Shown one piece after another: positions 54,190 to 64,000 of a stretch of DNA of 64,000 nt. Positions within the stretch are counted from its first letter, which is position 1, and each line of letters opens with the position of its first letter. The stretch is from Symbiodinium natans (Eukaryota > Sar > Dinophyceae > Suessiales > Symbiodiniaceae). The stretch is from the NCBI GenBank assembly GCA_905221605.1, contig CAJNDS010001624.1, positions 269,501-333,500 of the forward strand. The letters run 5' to 3'. The translations under genes and the position numbers were made by a program. The notes beneath the pieces are model-generated. The model did not search any database. It was not told the DNA's origin and saw only the letters and a program-made list of their open reading frames with translations.

Positions 54190-57100
54190 GGTTTCTTTGC
54201 TTTTGCATGGCAAAAACAACGGTGATGTGCAAATTTTCGTTGGAGTTTAAGGACTGCCCACCGAGCCACAGTCACACTTCGTGGCATTCAGCGCTACTTG
54301 TGCGTGCTCAACATCAGGCTTCGCGAGGTTGCTAATTAGCTGCTCGCATGGGCGCAGCCCATGAAATTTGTTTGTGCATCTTACAATTTGTGCAACCACA
54401 ACCTGCAGTACACTAGCCCGTGAGCTGCTCTGCAGACTAATGGTAGGGTCCACTGCGCCACACCCCTTATATAGCCCGATAAGGCCTGCGTAGACCCTTA
54501 GACCAAACAATGGAACCAGCAACATATCCCCAAAGCCATCGCAAATTTTCAGAAAGCCCAAAAGTGGACAAAAGAACCTTAAGCCCTAAACCTTGTGCAG
54601 CCGTGGCTCATGCAGCTGGCATGGAGCGCATCCACCGCCAGGGCGCCGAAAAGGAACGAAGTTCGTGCAAGCCCTCGACCCTTACTATTACATAACCCTA
54701 AACCCTAAAGATCGACATTGGCCTTCAGGCTTATGCATATAGGGTTTGAGAGCCCTAGCTTTGCACGCCTATTTATGCATGTTATAGGTCTGTCTCCCTA
54801 GCCTATACCCTAAACCCTAAACCAATGCGTCCGATGACCAGGGACCAGGGTGTTCATGATCAGGACTGTTTGTATTCCGCCCTACCTCGACGCTCTTGGG
54901 GTTACAGGGTCTAGAGTTTGGATGTTCCGGTTGGGTCTCTATATACTATAGGGCTCCGGGCGAATCTTGATATATAGGGAAAAGGGAAGACCTCGAGGCT
55001 CTTGGGGTTGCAGGGGTCTAGAGTTTGGATGTTCATGAGGTTGGGTCTATAGGGCTCAGGGCTGATTTAATGAGTTTGAGGGCAACTATAGATCGTGTAG
55101 AAAGGGAAATCAGGTCTTGCAGCTCTCCCGGATGCAGGCATTAAGATCTTCAGGGCTTGGGCCTACATGCAACCACTCCCCATTGGGCAGGCTGTGCTTG
55201 TAACATATAACCCCCTAGAGTGTCGGGTTTAGTGCGTGTATGGTTTACAACCCCTGGAAACCCATCCCACGCAATTCCAAATACTTCAGCACCCAAGAGC
55301 CTGAAACCCCTTAAAGGCCGAAACCCAAAACCCTAAACATTCAAAGAAAACAGCTTGCAGCCTTGACGGTGCAACCATAACTCGCGCCCCCTTGCACCCT
55401 TAAGGAAACCCTAACCCGAACCAACAAGACACCCTAAATGAAACCCGTACCCAAAATCTCTGCCCTCGTGGCCTTCGGTTTCCCTGGACCGCGGAGCCCC
55501 CCCTATAGTACCCACAACCATGGCTATAGAATAAGCCAAAACCCTAAACTCTTTCATAAATACCCTAGGCTTGTGGAAGGACGGTGTGAGGCTCTTGGGC
55601 CTCGAGGGGCGCTTCTCGGGTTTGGAGTTGTAACCCCACACCTGTAAACCTCGAAGACTCACCCTGGAGGCCTGCGCAGTGTGGGTTTTGGCCAATATAG
55701 GGTTCATGTTCATTTTTTCGACACCTTAGCCTTGAGCCTTCACCATGCACGCAAGGAGCGTGTAGCGTCTCGAGGGATTTGATTGTATGTTTAAGGTTCA
55801 GGCTCTACTACTACCATCTCTGATGATGGGGATTATGACGCCGTTGAGACAGAAACGCCAGGCCCCAGAAGCACCTATGCATGCACGCGACGGTGAGTCT
55901 GCACCTGTCGACAACAATGGCTGGCCACTATAGGAGGAGCACACACGATAGGACCGATAGGAGATTTGTTGTCGCGAGAGCAAACGATAGTCTGCAACCC
56001 ACGTTGCGCATTGTTCAGCAAGGGTCGATTTCGCGTCTATAGCTTCAGCGCATGTTTCGCGAAAACTGCGTCAGCTGCATGTAAGATCTGTGAGATCCAC
56101 GCACACCCCAACAATCCTCCACCTACTGGTCCCTCACTGCGAGGGCCCGCCCAATCTTCCTTAAATCATGGTCCCTCATGGCCCCTGGGCTCTGGAGCAG
56201 TCACTCAAGTGGAGGGCCCAGACCCCCCAAGAGCGTTAGGGATATATATATATATATGTTTATGTATGTATAAATAAATATATAAATATATAGATATATA
56301 ACAACCTATATGAACTCACCACAAACACCCTGAACTCTAAACGGTACACCCTCAACCCTGCTTATATAAGTGCACCAAAGGATCTGGATCAGTTCGCGCA
56401 TTCCGCCGCCAGACATGATTATCCACAACCTGCTAGGTCGACTTGGCTGTAGACGAACTACCCAAACAGCCCAATACTCCTTATTTAGGGAATATGCCTT
56501 AGATCATACTAAGGATCCCTATATAGTTTAAGGAAAATTCCGTATTTAAGGGGTTTTGTGGGGTCTGGGTAACTATACTTGAGGTCTGAAGGACACCAGA
56601 AGTTTAGGGCGGGCCTCCCCCGTAAGTGTTTAGAAGATGTGGCTATTGTTTAGTAGGCACTTTGTGCATGAGAAACCGTAATCGACACCCATCAGCTCAG
56701 TTCCCATGTATTCCCTAGGAGCCCTGCTTAACAAGGATGTTCCAGACGTGCAAGCGATTGAAGATTCGACCCTGAGGACCCCTAACGTATGTTCTGGCCC
56801 GGTCTCATCCCTTAAGGGACAATGTCTACGTCAGAGAAGTTGCCTATATATCCTCAAATTTGTAGGATGGAGGATGTCCTTCTACCCTGAGCCCCAAACC
56901 CTAAACATTATGTAACCCCCTGTTGAAGGGAGAGGGGGGGCCCCGGGGGTGCAAGTGAATTCGGGCAACTCTACAGGAAGGCTTCTTCTTCGCCGGGCAT
57001 ACCTACATACGCCTTACGTCCAAGGGCGAAAGTATCTTGCACTCTTGGAAACTGCTATGCCAATGTCCCGAGTGCGACCAGGTCACACAGTGGTGAGGAA

Positions 57101-57470
57101 GGTTCCCTGATTGTGCTGATACCTGTAGGGTTGAGGTGGTGCTTGGACGATTTTGGGCCTAAACCCACCTAAACACACGGAAGGATTGTGCGGCCCTAAC
57201 ACTGAACCCTATTGGCCCCATTGAATCCTGCTTCATGACGGAAAGTCTTCCCCCTCAACCCAAAGCCCAAACCTAAGCCCTATCCCCTAAACCCCATAGG
57301 CCCTGGCAAGTGGGACGACTTGGCACAAGCAGCAATAGCTCGACCGACGAGCCTTGCAAAGTACACGCAGCACCACTGCTGTAAAATAATCAAGGCTTAG
57401 ACATATTGTGAACTTTGTACATGTATGCGTGTGTTAACGGCGCATGGAAGGAATGCAAAAATACCAGCTC
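54190..57470. other. Gene-poor stretch after transposase-like gene
   Basis: No gene is supported. It includes an approximate 107-base direct duplication (about 54883-54985 and 54990-55070, sharing CTCTTGGGGTTACAGGGTCT and GAGTTTGGATGTTC), AT-rich patches (56230-56300), and scattered CCCTAA words. Frames at 55966-56277 and 56706-56915 are unremarkable. Confidence 0.5.
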
Positions 57471-57475
57471 AGCAG

Positions 57476-57745
57476 CCCTAAACCCTAAACCCTAAACCCT
57501 AAACCCTAAACCCTAAACCCTAAACCCTAAACCCTAAACCCTAAACCCTAAACCCTAAACCCTAAACCCTAAACCCTAAACCCTAAACCCTAAACCCTAA
57601 ACCCTAAACCCTAAACCCTAAACCCTAAACCCTAAACCCTAAACCCTAAACCCTAAACCCTAAACCCTAAACCCTAAACCCTAAACCCTAAACCCTAGCC
57701 CTAAACCTAAACGTCCCTATATAGACCCAAAACCCTAAACCCTAA
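57476..57745 (-). repeat. Large interstitial telomeric array (CCCTAAA)~32
   Basis: About 220 bases of perfect CCCTAAA, followed by a short degenerate part with CCCAAAA units. About 135 bases downstream the orientation flips to TTTAGGG (57878). Confidence 0.95.
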
Positions 57746-57877
57746 ACCCTAAACCCAAAACCCAAAATCCAAAACCCAAACCATCAGTCTTAGGTGCGTC
57801 TGGCCGGAGAGGCCCCAAGAAACGAAGGCCACGAGCTCCAAGATCTGCAAAACGAGGCTGGCAAGCCAGACCGACCT

Positions 57878-58036
57878 TAGGGTTTAGGGTTTAGGGTTTA
57901 GGGTTTAGGGTTTAGGGTTTAGGGTTTAGGGTTTAGGGTTTAGGGTTTAGGGTTTAGGGTTTAGGGTTTAGGGGTTAGGGGTTAGGGGTTAGGGGTTAGG
58001 GGTTAGGGTTTAGGGGTTAGGGTTTAGGGTTTAGGG
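57878..58036 (+). repeat. Telomeric array switching from TTTAGGG to TTAGGGG
   Basis: Thirteen or so TTTAGGG units are followed by six TTAGGGG units and then TTTAGGG again. With the CCCTAAA array at 57476-57700 it forms a large inverted pair (C-rich then G-rich), like two telomeres facing outward-in across about 180 bases. Confidence 0.93.
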
Positions 58037-59651
58037 GCTGTAGTATGGCGCAGAAGCTGTGAAGGTTAAGATGCAGCCTGTTTCGAGCTTCGGGGCACTG
58101 GCCCGGGCCAGCTGACATTTTCATCCCACCCCACGCCGTTTCAGGCGGCAAAACCACCGGCTTAAGCCTAAACTCAAGTGTTTTTTTCCGCAAGAGATTA
58201 AGATGAACAGCCAAGGTTGCAGGAGGGTTTCTCGGGGTCCCAGAGGGCTTCAGGGGTAGGGGCTTCAGGGGTGTGGTCCCAGAATTAGCAATTCAAGGGA
58301 GTCGCGTTGCGTTAGGCGTCGCCCTTACTGTAGATTGGGGCCGGGCCTCAGTCTCTTCATAGGGTTTTGGGGTTTAGGGTTTAGGGTTTAGGGCATGTGG
58401 GGACGACCCTTTCCGGGGTGATTTAGGGCTCAGGGCTTTCCCTTTGTTGAGTTACCGAGTTTGGGGGGGGGGGGGGAGCCTGAGGGTTTGTTAAGGGGCC
58501 TTTGGGGGGTTTGTTTGGGGCTGGCGGGTGTCTTGCTGTGACGCAGCGGGAAGAAACAACAACTCAACTGTTTGGCAACATCTGTGCAGGAGTCTGCAGG
58601 GATGAATTTGGGTAAGTCTCAAATGTTCGTTGTGCCATATGGAACCCAAAACGATAATCCGTTGCAAAAGAACGACCGGTTCGTACCCCAGAGTTTGGGA
58701 AACCTCCATGTGCTGTTCCCAACTTGGCTCAAGCATGTAGGCGAGGAGATGCCTACATACCGGGATGCCACGCAGCCCTGCATGCACAGTGTGCTTCTGA
58801 CATCCCTGTTAGGCTCGGAAACGTCGTCTTGCGCGTGCACGCGCCTGCATTTGTGAGCCCATGTCGAAGCCTAAGCAAGCATCCCAGTGCCCACAACTAA
58901 CTTGTTCAAGTCGCTCAATAAGGTTGCTCCACAGGCAATGAATGATGCCCTGGATGGATAGCTTTGAGAAAACGGTCAGGTCCTGCGGAAAAAAAGCTGA
59001 ACAAGAACCCGACATTCTGCAACGTGACTCCACAACAAAAACGCTTCCCAATCTTGCGCACAATGCCGAGGTGATGGCCATGTGATGCACCCGAAACAGA
59101 AGAACTCACGTAATAACTGCTGAGTACTTGGGCAGAACTCACTGGAATGGAGGTGCCATGGATGCTGTCTGTTGGGGCCTGGGGCCTCTTCAACACCACA
59201 CGCATCAAGTGTCCCACTTCTGTCCCCCTTAACGGCTTCTGGCAAGCCCACTCCGCCACTCTTCTTCGGATTTGGCCAACCCCTCCTCATGCTCCACCTG
59301 CGACACTGCCATCATGATGTCAATGTCGAGCATGTTCGGCCTTGCAAATCAGCAACGACAGCAGTTGGCGGGCAAAGACCCTGCTACGAGTAGCAGAGAT
59401 GTTTCTGGTGGGCTTGTTTTGTTTTTGTTTAATTGTCCTTGCCTTTCCTTCAAACCGGGGACACCTAAACCCTGAACCCTAAGTAAAGCCTAAACCCTAA
59501 ACCCTATAAACCCTAAACCCTAAAGCCTATAAAGCCTAAACGCCTAAACCCGCAACACCAAGGCATACCACGGCACAAGAGCGTTGCCCGAACGGAGACG
59601 TTGAAAGCTTCTCGGCTGCGAGCTTTGGACACCTCCACGCTACAAGCCGAG

Positions 59652-59767
59652 CACGTCTTAGTGGCTGAGTTCATAAGCCCCAAAAAAGTGCACACTTTGT
59701 ACTTCTAGAGGGGATTATATAGTATCCCAAAAAGTGTCAAGTGTGCTCACTCAGCTACTAAGACGTG
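59652..59767. repeat. Palindromic element, CACGTCTTAGTGGCTGAG termini
   Basis: The ends CACGTCTTAGTGGCTGAG and CTCAGCTACTAAGACGTG form an 18-base inverted repeat with one mismatch. Inner AAAAAAGTGCACACTTTG and CCAAAAAGTGTCAAGTGTGC are related. Within the arm the sequence CTTAGT(G/A)GC ... ACTAAG recalls the element at 1372-1486. Confidence 0.75.
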
Positions 59768-60829
59768 TTTGAAGGCTTTCTGATTTAACTTGCAGTATTG
59801 TCTCCTTCGGATTCAAAAGCACAACACGACTCCGCATGCCATGGCGACAAATAGCCATGTACATGGCTGCGGGGTGACAAAGCGCTTTCTGGGTCGAGAA
59901 TGCGTCTTACCAAAAACCTTGCACTCACAACAGCGTACAAACAGCATAAGCTAGCGGATATCGGCAAGAGCCTGTTCTGTCAAGCAGTCCGTGCTCTGAG
60001 GCGCAACAGAAACCCTCAACCAGGGAATGCGTACTGCTCCAAAACAACTCAAGGCCAAGGAATTGGCTGTTTAAACTTATCAACCTTTAAAAGCAATGAA
60101 AGCCATGGTTTCTAGCAAATGCCAACGTGAGGGTGCGGATTCGGGGTGCGGGGGGTGCGGGTTGCGGGGGTGCGGGTTCAGGGTGCGGGGGGCGCGGGTT
60201 CGTGCAGGGGGTGCGGGCCCCTCCCCCCCGGGCCGCAGGATGGTTCTAAGGTGGCTGGTAAATTCGACCAGGCGCGCAGGATTGCACAGTATAACATGGC
60301 GGCAAAAATCGGAGAAAACAAACGCCGAGTCGTTGCCTTCTCTGCTTTTCCCAGACCTCCCCAGATTCCGAGGCTTCCTGAGCTCTCAGCGAGAGTTCTG
60401 AGCTTGCCTCACCCTCTGGTGGCCGTTTCTCCAAGCTTTCCCGCGAATTTTCCCGCAGGCTTTCCCGCGGGTTTTCTCGCAGCCTTTCGCGAGCTCTTGC
60501 CAGTGTCCTAGCCTCTAAGACATAAGAAATAAATTCGGCGGGGCGCCCATGAGAAACCGTAGGGAATGCCAACAAATGTTGACATGTTTGTCGACATGAG
60601 ATAGGGTGGTCGACCGCAAAAACCGACAAGCGTCGTCAACCCGCAAAACCCCAAAAATATCATAATACAAATAAGTTAATGTTGCATATCTACACATATA
60701 TATGCAAGCAAATACAGACCATATGGTTTATACCTTACAAGAAAAATATTATATGCTACACAAGAAAGGCTCCCAGGCTCTCTGGCTCAGGGTTTCTGGG
60801 AAGAGGCGCACTTAGTGAACTTCAAAAAG

Positions 60830-61100
60830 CCCTAAAATTACGGGGATGAAATATGGGGCTCCTTCTAGACTGCTATGATAATATGATGATGTAATACAAT
60901 AATCCTTATACCGCAAAACAGCAATTCTACAGTACTATAACACTAAAAAATGGCAATACTACAATGATATCATACTACAACACTACAATACCATAATGCT
61001 ATACGACTACAATGACTAGAATTGTACACTACCAAAAACAAACAGAAAGACGTCAATACTATAATGCTAAGCTAAAATGCGCTAATGCTACACCGCTAAC
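60830..61100 (+). repeat. AT-rich cryptically simple DNA (ACTACAATA / ATAATGCTA words)
   Basis: About 270 bases of words such as CTACAATGATATCATAC, ACTACAATACCATAATGCTA and CTATAATGCTA, with no fixed period. Composition differs sharply from the GC-balanced flanks. Confidence 0.65.
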
Positions 61101-61134
61101 ACTCGCCAACCGTACCGAAACCTGTGGGTTCAAG

Positions 61135-61225
61135 GACTAGTTCATTGTTGGGATAATATTAAGAATTCCTTATTGGGTTTAAGTACCCTTAAAGCTGTAA
61201 AATGTTACCAACTATGACAAAGGAG
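61135..61225. repeat. Dispersed repeat, partner of 18922-19022
   Basis: Collinear similarity to the left copy: GACTAGTTCATTGTTGGGAT, TTATTGGGTTTAAGTACCCT and CAACTATGACAAAG. Confidence 0.65.
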
Positions 61226-61402
61226 AAGCCTCAGGCATGAACGTCGAGTGCCACTGAATTCCTGGTTGCTGACTGATGTCCTGGGGGCTCTCTGCGGCCT
61301 TTAGAGGGTGTGGGGTTTAGGGTTTAGGGTTTAGGGTTTAGGCTTTAGGGTTTAGGGTTTAGCAATTCTTAGACGACTGCATGACTTTGTGCAAAACTGT
61401 CG

Positions 61403-62388
61403 TTAGATGCAGTGACCGTTTGGGCACAAAGAAGAGCCTCGCAAGAGGGCAATAGGATGCAGATTCAGCCGTTTGAGGGCGTCTTTCGGCTCAGGTTCTC
61501 GAAGGAGGGCTCTGTGTAGGCTGGCCCACATGGCTTCAAAAGCAGTATGCCTTGCGACTACCGGTCCTTGTGCCAAGGCAGACATCCACAAAAGCCTCGA
61601 ACATCCTTCCTAAAATTCAACTGTCTAACTCACACGTACTCAAACATCAAGTCCAGACCCGCAAGTCCTTCATCCCTAAGCACGCGCAACCAGGCGCAGC
61701 TTCCCCAACCCTGCGCGCAAACGTCCTTCTGGCCGTCAAACTTCCAGCACGGAAGCATCACCTCACCCGTCAAGCAGGGCAGCTTAGGGTTTAGGATTGG
61801 GATGTTCCCCACTATACTAACCGCTCCTTAGTAGGGATTATAGTAGGGGGTACTATTATCCCTCAAAAGGACTGTTAGTATAAGGGGGAACATCCCAAGG
61901 TTACGACATCCTGGGGCTGATTGGAAAGCCAAGGCAACACAATGTTTCGACAGCCAAGGCAAGCAATATGCAAGTCGCTTGTAGCTCCACAGAGTCACAA
62001 AGCCCTTCACCCTGTTGAGTTTTTTGAATGTCAATGGAGAGCCATGGTGGGTTCACGAGAAACTTCGATGGCTACCTAGTCGGTTGCAAAGGCCCAGGTG
62101 AGGCCTGGGGTTTGCCAAGTCGTGCAAGGCTTAAAACAAGCCGCGGGTTGAAGATCGTGGCTTATTGGCGCTTTCCGGGCTTAGTGCTTCATGGCTTCGT
62201 GTAAAGGGACTCATAACCCAAATTTCTAGGACCCTTATAACCCAATTTAGGGTCCTTACAAGTCTACTTGCAACTAGGGGGGCCTCTCCTTGTTGGAGTT
62301 TATGAGCTAGCACAAAGAGAAGCGCTGTCCATCTTTGCCGAGCTGCGCCATCTCGCACCAAGACATCCGGTCGATAAGTGCAGTTCAT
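61403..62388 (-). CDS. Possible minus-strand split gene, unresolved
   Basis: Several minus frames look like ordinary protein: 62300-62388 (VLVRDGAARQRWTALLFVL), 61905-62034 (WSYKRLAYCLPWLSKHCVAL), 61640-61790 (KLPCLTGEVMLPCWKFDGQ) and 61403-61591 (AFEAMWASLHRALLREPEP). They are separated by palindromic elements (62206-62296 and 61797-61900), as expected if those elements act as introns. However, I could not find splice choices that keep all frames open, and no family is recognised, so this is tentative. Confidence 0.3.
61797..61900. repeat. GTTCCCCCTTATACTA palindromic family, copy 4
   Basis: The ends TTGGGATGTTCCCCACTATA and TATAAGGGGGAACATCCCAA are inverted. Inner GCTCCTTAGTAGGGATTATA pairs with AATCCC-type sequence reading TATTATCCCTCAAAAGGACT. 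Left flank is telomeric (TTAGGGTTTAGGA). Confidence 0.75.
62206..62296. repeat. TACAAGGAGGGGCCCC palindromic family, partial copy 5
   Basis: The core TATAACCCAATTTAGGGTCC, TTACAAGTCTACTTGCAACT and a right end AGGGGGGCCTCTCCTTGTT match the family. The left terminus is degenerate (AGGGACTCATAACCC). Confidence 0.6.
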
Positions 62389-62396
62389 GACCTCCT

Positions 62397-64000
62397 GGGA
62401 GGGTTTAGGGTTTAGGGTGTAGGGTTTAGGGTTTAGGGTTTAGGGTTTCAAAAAAAGAACTAGAGGAGGGACCCTTACAAGGGACCTCAGAGGTTCTTTG
62501 GGGCTTCTTCAGGGGCGACTTAGGTATATAGGGACTATGTAACATATAGGTATATGGGTTATATAGGGGAGAGTTTAGGGGTGTGCCTTATTGGAGTCCT
62601 TATAAGGGGATCGCGACTTAGGTATATAGGGACTCTGTGGGGTATATGGTTGCGGGGTTGACCCTAAACCCTAAACCCTAAACCCTAAACCCTAAACCCT
62701 AAACCCTTAAACCCTTAAACCCTTAAACCCTAAACCCCAACCCCTGCAAGCCTTCTGGTGGCCGCTTTCGACCGTATACGTACTTCCTGGTACCCAGGAA
62801 GGTTCAGAGTTTCACGAGCGCATTTTCAATTACTACTGTTGTGGCTGCCCTTTGACCTTCAACCCCCCAAAACCCTAAACCCTAAACCCTAGACCCTAAC
62901 CCTAAACCCTAAACCCCAAACCCTAAACGCTAAACCCTAAACTCTAAACCCTGGACTGAGGCTGGGACTTTAAAATCAAAAAGCCAGATCATTGCTCCAA
63001 GAAAATCCTTCGGGCGGCCTATAATGAATGAGCTTTGGGGAGCAAACTAACCCTGAAATTGGGGTCACATGACATATTTGTATGTTGTATATATATATAC
63101 ATACATATTTATACATATATATATATACATATATAGAGATCTATTTATTTGCTTATTTGTTTAGTAATGATTTTCACATCGAAAATATGAATATACACAT
63201 GTAATTGTGGATCCTACAAAGCTCTAAGTTCTATTCCGGTATAGAGGCCTGGACTCCATAAACTCAACATGGCGATTGCCGTAGCAGAGGAAACCTCATA
63301 ACTGGAAATGGCAAGAGTTGAGGGTTCAGGGTTTAGGGCTCACGAAACCCTAGCCCTAAACCCCTCCTCCCAGAATGGGTTTAGGGTGTAGAGTTTAGGC
63401 TTGAGGGTTTAGGGCTGACAAAACCCTAACCCTAAACCCCTCAGCCCTCAAGCCCTCAACCCTAAACCCCAAACCCCATAATCAACCTGAAAGCAGGCTC
63501 GTGCCGCCCAGAAGCCGAGGACAAGATACCCCCAAAGGTCGTCCTGACGGACGGAGGTTCTTGGCTCAGGGAGTTTAGGGTTTAGGGATTTTTGTGTTTA
63601 GGGTTTAGGGTTCAGGGGCTCTGCTTTGATCGCTTTAAGGCTGTAGGGTGAGGATTGAGGGGCGCAAGGGTTTCAGGGTCTAAGGTTCTAGGCTGCATAG
63701 GGTTCAAGGTTTTATAGGGTTTTGGGATGTGCAGGGTTTAAGATTTATCGAGCCTGGGGATGTTTCAGGAGTTTAGGCTTAAAGGTTTAGGGCTTAGGGA
63801 TTTTCGCACTTTGAAAGACTTCAAAGCGCCCAGCATATCCCCGGGCGATTAAGGCATGAAGCTTTTGAGGGTTTAGGGTTTAAGGTTCAGGGTATGTAGT
63901 TTATGATGTTTTCCTTACTGGGTATTGGGCTGTTTGGACTGGTTTGGTGTAGTGCCCATTTACTCTGGGGCGGTAGGATTCCCCTAAACCCCAAACCCCA
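62397..64000. other. Repeat-rich right edge
   Basis: TTTAGGG units (62401-62448), a direct duplication of GACTTAGGTATATAGGGACT (62517 and 62607), CCCTAAA arrays (62661-62730, 62871-62952), an AT/GTAT-rich patch (63080-63180) and many degenerate TTTAGGG words to the end. No gene is supported. Confidence 0.6.

Larger units (their letters stand above)
58040..61310. other. Gene-poor stretch with weak exon candidates
   Basis: Both strands of 58570-59400 carry protein-like frames (plus 58572-58856; minus 58915-59259) that overlap partly, and I could not choose between them or find splice sites. GGGTGCGGG minisatellite words lie at 60126-60230 and TTTCCCGC words at 60436-60490. AT-rich simple DNA lies at 60640-61100. 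Confidence 0.45.

Noticed and set aside
58720-58740. Dinoflagellate spliced-leader remnant (ACTTGGCTCAAG)
   Set aside because: Only the last dozen bases resemble the leader and the rest does not match; no relict leader array was found.
1-64000. CRISPR array
   Set aside because: Repeats are heptamers or long tandem units without regular unique spacers, and the genome is eukaryotic.
1-64000. True chromosome end (terminal telomere)
   Set aside because: Neither window edge is a telomeric array, and arrays of both orientations lie throughout with unique sequence and genes between them.
1-64000. tRNA or rRNA genes
   Set aside because: I saw no cloverleaf with A/B boxes or conserved rRNA segments by eye; a covariance-model scan would be decisive.

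Overview
The window looks like nuclear DNA of a dinoflagellate, probably a Suessiales/Symbiodiniaceae-like species. The evidence is: telomere-type TTTAGGG/CCCTAAA heptamers scattered through the whole window on both strands; split genes whose reading frames need GC and GA as well as GT 5' splice sites (a known dinoflagellate trait); and protein families I associate with dinoflagellates (a SHQWLG/WLDYF domain fused to ankyrin repeats, a methyltransferase-like 'DAFAGK' protein, a tnp2-like transposase). The species cannot be named from sequence alone. I saw no bacterial operons, rRNA, tRNA or CRISPR arrays.

Layout. (1) 1-4.5 kb: repeats, palindromic elements and telomeric arrays. (2) 4.59-6.90 kb, minus strand: one well-resolved gene of 5 exons (1650 nt, 549 codons plus stop). 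Its four introns are each a small inverted-repeat element flanked by an exact 4-bp duplication. (3) 6.9-32 kb: gene-poor, with a poly-C block, many telomeric arrays, at least six families of roughly 100-180 bp palindromic elements, an AT-richer cluster of nine hairpins (14.7-15.3 kb) that may be transferred mitochondrial DNA, and a few weak exon candidates. (4) 33.1-54.2 kb: a plus-strand gene cluster with short introns. It holds a gene ending in an acidic tail (33.15-35.53); a long split gene running from a Pro/Lys-rich N-terminus through a methyltransferase-like domain, a Pro/Ala-rich exon and a 'WLTRGQL' domain (36.3-50.77); and a transposase-like gene (52.08-54.19). Long repeat fields lie between and inside these genes. 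(5) 54.2-64 kb: again repeat-dominated and gene-poor.

How the parts relate. The 36-54 kb genes lie in one direction in the order methyltransferase-like, WLTRGQL domain, transposase-like. From memory this recurs in predicted dinoflagellate proteins, and I infer a multi-gene mobile element or its domesticated remains. The minus-strand gene gives the clearest biology: in all four introns the 5' splice site is the first two bases of the target-site duplication (GT, GA, GA, GC) and the 3' AG is the element's own terminus (CCAAG). Several other palindromic families in the window also end in CAAG or TAAG, which suggests a wider set of intron-making elements.
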